Shown one piece after another: positions 1-5,182 of a stretch of DNA of 5,182 nt; the first letter of the stretch is position 1; each line of letters starts with the position of its first letter. Location: positions 1 through 5,182 of the forward strand of contig CBDUBU010000292.1 of the NCBI GenBank assembly GCA_965365465.1, read 5' to 3'. The notes under the pieces were generated by a model. That model had not been told where the DNA came from and made no database searches. It saw nothing but the letters and a program-made list of their open reading frames with translations. The DNA comes from CBDUBU01 sp965365465 (GTDB taxonomy: Bacteria; Bacteroidota; Rhodothermia; Rhodothermales; DASSAV01). Position numbers and translations under genes: made by a program.

Positions 1-2071
<2,071 letters not shown>

Positions 2072-3787
2072 ATGACTGAAAAAAACGGGAACGACCGGCA
2101 AGCTGCGCCTCACAAAGACCGCCGCCTATGGAAATGGGGAATAGGCATCCTTGCCGTGGGGGTCTTGATCGCGCTGGCGGGATACGCCGCCTTGCAATAT
2201 TTCGTAAGCGCCGGGCATCTCGAAAAGCGGTTGTCTGCCGTCGTCGCGGCATCCACAGACAGCCTCTACCGGGTCGAGATCGGGAATGTGGATTTCAGCC
2301 TGCTGCAGCGGTCCTTCGCCGCCAGATCCCTGGCGCTGGCCCCCGACTCCCTGGTGCTTGCGCGGAGGCAACAGGCGGGAGGGCTTCCGCCTGTTCGCTA
2401 TACCGTTACCGCTTCCTCTGTTCGTGTGGCGGGAGTAAGCTTCTGGGCTTTGCTGTGGGGCGGCGGCATATCGTTGGAGGCCCTCGAGATTCAACAGCCC
2501 CACGTGCATCTCGTCGTCGGGATGCCGGATAGCGCCGATGCAACGCGGAGCGACAGCGGCAGCACAGTCCCGTCGTTTCATCGCTATATCGCACGGCAGT
2601 TGCCCGATATGACCATCAGGGAGGTGCGCCTCGACAGCGCAGGAGTTTCCTGGGAGACCGGGCAGGGAGAAAAGAAGAAACAGGGAGACATCGAGCCTTT
2701 TTTCGTCGTGCTCGACCACGTCGCTATCGATTCTCTCGCCGCAGGGGAGGCCGGCCGTTTCCTGTTCAGTGAGGATGTGCAGATTCGCATGGACGGGTAT
2801 CGCCGCTTTTCCTCCGACAGTCTCTATGTGCTCGAAGCCGGTTCGATACGCGGTTCCAGCAAAGAGGCAGCGCTGATCGTGGATTCGTTGCGCTGGGAGC
2901 CGACCGTCTCCGACGCAGCTTTCAGGCAGCGGCAGGCATATCGAACCGACCGCTACAAAACAGGCTTCCGGAAGCTGACCTTGCAGGGCGTGGATTACCG
3001 GGGGCTGCTGGAGCAGGGACGTGTCTTTGTCGCTTCGGCCACCGTCGAGGCGCCACAGGTAGACGTGTATTACGACCGCACCTTGCCTCCAAAGCCGGTG
3101 TCAGGACCGGCGACGCTGCCGCATCAGGCGTTCCAGTCGCTGGGGCGGCCCGTCCGCATCGATACCATTCGGATGCAGCACGGCAGTATCCGGTATTCCG
3201 AACGCGCCGAGGACGGAGTGCGACCGGGGACGATCCGGTTTGAAAACGTCTGGAGCAGCATCTACAACGTCACGAACGATTCCAGCCGCATGACGGCCTC
3301 CACCCCGGCAGTGATCGATGCACGCGCCTTGCTGGCCGGCACCGGGCGCCTCAAGGCTGCTATTGACTACCAACTGCTGGCGCCCCGGCTGAACATGGCC
3401 TGGCGCGGCTCGCTTGGCGGGATGGATGCCAGAGCCTTCAATGAGGCGTTCGTCGACCTGGAGGGTCTCAGGGTTGAGAGCGGCCATGTCGATTCAGTCT
3501 GGTTCGACGTGAAGGTGGAGGATAACGTCGCCTCCGGAGCATTACAGGTGTTGTACCGGGATTTTAAAATCGAAGTGCTGGACAAGGCCACACGAGAGCG
3601 CGGCCTCCGGGAGCGCATAGAGACTTTGATTGCCAACAACCTGGTGCTCGACTCCGAAAACCTGCCCGATGGAGATACCCCGGCCAAAGTCGCCGTGCTG
3701 CGCAACGAAAAAGCTTCCGACACGCCCCTTTTTCAGTTCATCTGGGCCACCCTGCGCAGAGGTCTGTTTCAGACGCTGGGTCTTTAG
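2072..3787 (+). CDS. AsmA-like / DUF748-type membrane-anchored envelope protein
   Basis: The 571-residue product has a basic, hydrophilic N-terminus (1-21), one membrane helix (about 22-44, rich in G, I, L, V and A) and a long periplasmic region. This is the topology of AsmA-superfamily proteins, which are anchored in the inner membrane and include members tied to lipid transport and outer-membrane homeostasis. Matching features are the opening segment after the helix (LEKRLSAVV, then YRVEIGNVDFSLLQRSF at 66-82), the segment VRVAGVSFWALLWGGGISLE at 118-135 followed by IQQPHVHLV, the block around RYKTGFRKLTLQGVDYRGLL (294-313), VYYDRTLP (332-339), GSIRYSE (371-377), TIRFENVWSSIYNVTND (387-403), GSLGGMDARAFNEAF (446-460) and a short hydrophobic tail LFQFIWATLRRGLFQTLGL (553-571). 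Such blocks recur in Bacteroidota proteins of this type. The next gene is convergent, so it appears monocistronic. The start has no clear Shine-Dalgarno, but the ATG sits well placed before the membrane helix. Membrane topology is seen directly; the family call is by recognised pattern; the exact cargo or role is unknown. Confidence 0.82.
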   Translation: MTEKNGNDRQAAPHKDRRLWKWGIGILAVGVLIALAGYAALQYFVSAGHLEKRLSAVVAASTDSLYRVEIGNVDFSLLQRSFAARSLALAPDSLVLARRQQAGGLPPVRYTVTASSVRVAGVSFWALLWGGGISLEALEIQQPHVHLVVGMPDSADATRSDSGSTVPSFHRYIARQLPDMTIREVRLDSAGVSWETGQGEKKKQGDIEPFFVVLDHVAIDSLAAGEAGRFLFSEDVQIRMDGYRRFSSDSLYVLEAGSIRGSSKEAALIVDSLRWEPTVSDAAFRQRQAYRTDRYKTGFRKLTLQGVDYRGLLEQGRVFVASATVEAPQVDVYYDRTLPPKPVSGPATLPHQAFQSLGRPVRIDTIRMQHGSIRYSERAEDGVRPGTIRFENVWSSIYNVTNDSSRMTASTPAVIDARALLAGTGRLKAAIDYQLLAPRLNMAWRGSLGGMDARAFNEAFVDLEGLRVESGHVDSVWFDVKVEDNVASGALQVLYRDFKIEVLDKATRERGLRERIETLIANNLVLDSENLPDGDTPAKVAVLRNEKASDTPLFQFIWATLRRGLFQTLGL

Positions 3788-3816
3788 CCCCGGATGCGTC
3801 GTCGCCCTTTTTGCAG

Positions 3817-3850
3817 CAGGCGTCAGGACGCACCGCCGTCCTGACGCCTG
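3817..3850. terminator. Perfect 14-bp hairpin between convergent genes, probable bidirectional terminator
   Basis: CAGGCGTCAGGACG at 3817-3830 is followed by the 6-nt loop CACCGC and then its exact reverse complement at 3837-3850. The GC-rich stem lies 29 bases after the stop of the AsmA-like gene and 10 bases past the stop of the VOC gene on the opposite strand, which is where a shared terminator belongs. It is atypical because no T-tract follows the stem on either strand; the only plus-strand T-run (3808-3812) lies before it. Termination is inferred from position and stability; a 3'-end protecting hairpin is the alternative. Confidence 0.65.
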
Positions 3851-3860
3851 TGCATCCCGA

Positions 3861-4688
3861 TCAATTAACCGACGAGATCACGGTTTTGGCAGTGCCGCCA
3901 TCTCCGGTTACCGGCACGGCAGCGTGGAGCGCAAATGCGGCTCCCTGTGGATCCAGACACTGCGCGATCATATCGCCGCCTGGAACTTCCATCGCGCCCA
4001 CCAGCACCTTTCCGCCCAGTTCCTCTACTTGCTGGAGCGCTGCATTTATGTCGGCAATATGTACGTAATACAGCCAGTACGGAGGGCTTCCCATCTCGGC
4101 AGTCATCGTGAACATGCCGCCGAGCATAGTCTTTCCTGCTCCAAACATCAGGTAGTTGCCCATCTCGCCCATGTCATAGGTATCGGCCAGCGTCCACCCG
4201 AATAGCTTGCTGTAAAAATCGAATGCCTTGTCGTGATCCGTCGTCGCCAGTTCGCGCCACGAGAACATCCCCACACCCGGCATCCCCTCCTCAGGGGTTG
4301 GCGCTGGATCAGGCTCTTGATACACCGCAAACACGGCGCCCTGGGGGTCTGCCAGAACAGCATACCGGCCTGCGTCGGGAGTATCCATGGGTTCATGGCG
4401 AACGGTCCCACCAAGCTCTCTGGTCCGCGATACCGTAGCATCGACATCCGGCGTCGAAACGGCGGCTATCCAGTGAGCAGGTACGTTTTCCATGCTCGGG
4501 TCGCTGTTTTTGTTCATCACGCCGCCAATAGGCGTTTCCCCGTTCACCCACAGGGTGTAGGGTAGACGGCTCGAAGGCAAGGGCCTGGTGCTCCAGCCCG
4601 TGAGTTGTTGGTAGAAGGCAATGGCGCCCTCCACGTCGGTCGTCATCAAGTCGTACCAGACAAACCGGCCCTGCTGTTCGCGTTCCAT
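3861..4688 (-). CDS. Tandem-module VOC family protein (glyoxalase/bleomycin-resistance fold, COG3324-like)
   Basis: This 275-residue soluble protein consists of two VOC (vicinal oxygen chelate) modules, about residues 8-124 and 139-256, joined by a proline- and acid-rich linker (125-138). The modules align with each other: FVWYDLMTTD (9-18) with FSWRELATTD (142-151), AIAFYQQLTGW (22-32) with AFDFYSKLFGW (155-165), a central glycine strand (GGVM at 55-58, GGMF at 190-193), and DPQGAVFA (114-121) with DPQGAAFA (246-253). This layout matches the two-domain proteins often annotated as putative hydroxylase or glyoxalase-like, related to mycobacterial CFP30B. The usual histidine metal ligand of glyoxalase I is not evident in the first strand of either module (W-Y-D and W-R-E there), so lyase activity should not be assumed; substrate is unknown. 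The start ATG is preceded by GGTGA six bases upstream, a weak ribosome-binding site. No signal peptide or membrane helix is present, so it acts in the cytoplasm. It stands alone, convergent with the AsmA-like gene and divergent from the antitoxin. Confidence 0.93.
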   Translation of the reverse strand: MEREQQGRFVWYDLMTTDVEGAIAFYQQLTGWSTRPLPSSRLPYTLWVNGETPIGGVMNKNSDPSMENVPAHWIAAVSTPDVDATVSRTRELGGTVRHEPMDTPDAGRYAVLADPQGAVFAVYQEPDPAPTPEEGMPGVGMFSWRELATTDHDKAFDFYSKLFGWTLADTYDMGEMGNYLMFGAGKTMLGGMFTMTAEMGSPPYWLYYVHIADINAALQQVEELGGKVLVGAMEVPGGDMIAQCLDPQGAAFALHAAVPVTGDGGTAKTVISSVN

Positions 4689-4743
4689 AGTGTTTCACCG
4701 TGGTTTGATGGGAGGAAAGAGTCGGCCTTCCCGGAATTCTTCC

Positions 4744-4829
4744 AGGAACAGAAGGAACAGAGACACACTGAGATTTTACCAGAGGACAATGTACAGAGAC
4801 ACGTGTGTCACGGTGTGTCACAGGTGTGA
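4744..4829. repeat. Cluster of short direct repeats upstream of the VOC gene
   Basis: AGGAACAGA occurs twice in perfect tandem (4744-4752, 4753-4761). ACAGAGACAC occurs at 4757-4766 and again 36 bases on at 4793-4802. Then GTGTGTCAC occurs at 4803-4811 and 4813-4821, a 10-base period, and a third partial copy (GGTGTGA) follows at 4823-4829. Symmetric elements overlap these: ACACGTGT (4799-4806) is a palindrome, and TCACA-GG-TGTGA (4818-4829) is a perfect inverted repeat. A 10-bp period places copies on the same face of the helix, which suits a protein-binding site. The repeats are directly visible; any regulator is inference. Confidence 0.7.
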
Positions 4830-4941
4830 AGGCAGGATCAGATTTTTTTGCGAGAGAACGCATAGATATGTTTTACAGCGTCTTCCCCGAACTTCTTTAC
4901 GCAACCACCTTCCCGGACACACTTGTCTGTTTCACCGGGAG

Positions 4942-4963
4942 GAGCGGTTTCTGTAAATCGCTC
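4942..4963. repeat. Inverted repeat, 9-bp arms with 4-nt loop
   Basis: GAGCGGTTT (4942-4950) and AAATCGCTC (4955-4963) flank the loop CTGT. The arms pair fully in plus-strand RNA if one G-U pair is allowed. No T-run follows on either strand, so it does not look like an intrinsic terminator. It lies about 130 bases upstream of the antitoxin start and could be an operator, a leader-RNA hairpin, or chance. Confidence 0.45.
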
Positions 4964-5042
4964 AGGTATGCGCAGGGCACAGAAAAAAGCGGTATGCCCC
5001 CACGCTGCTACGGAAACAGCAATCCCTCAGAAACATACAAAA

Positions 5043-5073
5043 CATCATCAGATGATGCGCCTTTCATACGTAT
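5043..5073. promoter_or_regulatory. Candidate operator/promoter region of the VapB-type antitoxin
   Basis: CATCATC (5043-5049), one central A, and GATGATG (5051-5057) form an inverted repeat ending 32 bases before the antitoxin ATG. A second palindrome, ATACGTAT (5066-5073), follows. VapB antitoxins are known to repress their own operon by binding inverted repeats that overlap the promoter, so the position fits. TATAGC at 5071-5076 could serve as a -10 element, but no good -35 box is seen upstream. The symmetry is visible; the operator role is inferred from the gene type and spacing. Confidence 0.4.
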
Positions 5074-5089
5074 AGCACGGGGACACGGT

Positions 5090-5182
5090 ATGAGGACAAC
5101 CATTAATTTGGATGACCGGCTTATGGCGGAAGCACAGCGCATGACGGGACTGACCGAACGCACGGCGCTGGTCCATGAGGGG
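5090..5182 (+). CDS. vapB: VapB-type type II antitoxin, N-terminal part only (cut by window edge)
   Basis: The 31 visible codons begin MRTTINLDDRLMAEAQRMTG and continue LTERTALVHEG. This is the N-terminal pattern of the VapB_antitoxin (DUF2191) family: a short MRTTI-LDD strand that forms the ribbon-helix-helix DNA-binding dimer, then a helix and a T-ALV-EG turn. Family members are usually about 60-90 residues, with a C-terminal toxin-binding tail that lies outside this window. A VapC-type PIN-domain ribonuclease gene would be expected immediately downstream, but it cannot be seen. The ATG at 5090 is chosen because it gives the family-typical N-terminus, although the frame stays open upstream with ATGs at 4994 and 4868. 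There is no strong Shine-Dalgarno; a GGGGA lies at 5079-5083. The family call rests on a short segment; vapB is a family-level name. Confidence 0.8.
   Translation, partial: MRTTINLDDRLMAEAQRMTGLTERTALVHEG

Larger units (their letters stand above)
4689..5089. other. 401-bp intergenic region without a convincing gene, rich in short repeats
   Basis: This gap lies between the divergent VOC and VapB-type starts. It contains a cluster of direct repeats (4744-4829), a T7 run (4843-4849), a 9-bp imperfect hairpin (4942-4963) and palindromes close to the antitoxin start (5043-5073). A plus-strand frame in phase with the antitoxin is open from the stop at 4769-4771 onward, and a minus-strand frame is open from 5026 to 4838 but lacks any ATG, GTG or TTG. 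A 35-codon plus-strand ORF (4968-5075) has no recognisable family. None of these supports a gene call. Base composition is less GC-rich than in the flanking genes, as expected of non-coding DNA. Confidence 0.6.

Noticed and set aside
2126..2719. 197-codon minus-strand ORF antisense to the AsmA-like gene
   Set aside because: It is a shadow of the plus-strand frame in GC-rich DNA. The plus frame has a membrane helix and recognised blocks, while this one has no domain pattern.
4818..4829. TCACA-GG-TGTGA as a CRP binding site
   Set aside because: The half-sites are in the opposite order and spacing to the CRP consensus (TGTGA, six bases, TCACA). The symmetry is real, but a CRP assignment is not supported.
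4843..4849. T7 run as an intrinsic terminator
   Set aside because: No stable GC-rich stem immediately precedes it on the plus strand, and no gene ends nearby in that direction.
4838..5026. Minus-strand frame of 62 codons ending near the T7 run, with a plausible-looking basic C-terminus
   Set aside because: It contains no ATG, GTG or TTG start and its third-position GC is lower than I would expect from the flanking genes. It may be a decayed gene remnant, but nothing supports calling it.
4968..5075. 35-codon plus-strand ORF overlapping the candidate antitoxin operator
   Set aside because: It has no family signature. The purine-rich GGGAGGAG at 4938-4945 is too far (over 20 bases) from the ATG to serve as its ribosome-binding site.

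Overview
This 5182-base window holds two complete genes and the visible parts of two more, with three non-coding gaps. GC content is moderately high and translation signals are poor: none of the four genes has a strong Shine-Dalgarno sequence. The large protein in the middle matches the pattern of AsmA-like (DUF748-type) envelope proteins common in Bacteroidota and Rhodothermota. Together these suggest a Gram-negative, motile or surface-sensing bacterium of the Bacteroidota/Rhodothermota type. That taxonomic placement is inference, not proof.

Layout. Positions 1-1810 (minus strand) are the first 603 codons of a methyl-accepting chemotaxis protein. Its N-terminus lies at 1810 and it runs off the left edge just past the signalling tip. 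Positions 1811-2071 are a divergent intergenic region. Positions 2072-3787 (plus) encode a 571-residue protein with one membrane anchor and a long AsmA-like periplasmic part. A perfect 14-bp inverted repeat with a 6-nt loop (3817-3850) separates it from the convergent gene at 3861-4688 (minus), a 275-residue protein with two VOC (glyoxalase/bleomycin-resistance fold) modules. Positions 4689-5089 carry no convincing gene but are rich in short direct and inverted repeats. The final 93 bases (5090-5182, plus) start a VapB-type antitoxin whose partner toxin would lie beyond the right edge.

The genes do not form one pathway. The chemoreceptor and the AsmA-like protein are divergent neighbours, both in the cell envelope, and may share only a promoter region. 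The VOC protein and the antitoxin are also divergent. No operon is visible inside the window. There is no tRNA, rRNA, CRISPR array, insertion sequence or complete mobile element. I found no previously undescribed multi-gene system. The spots most worth a second look are the repeat cluster at 4744-4829, the palindromes just upstream of the antitoxin, the long frame that stays open upstream of the antitoxin start, and the unusual hairpin between the convergent genes.
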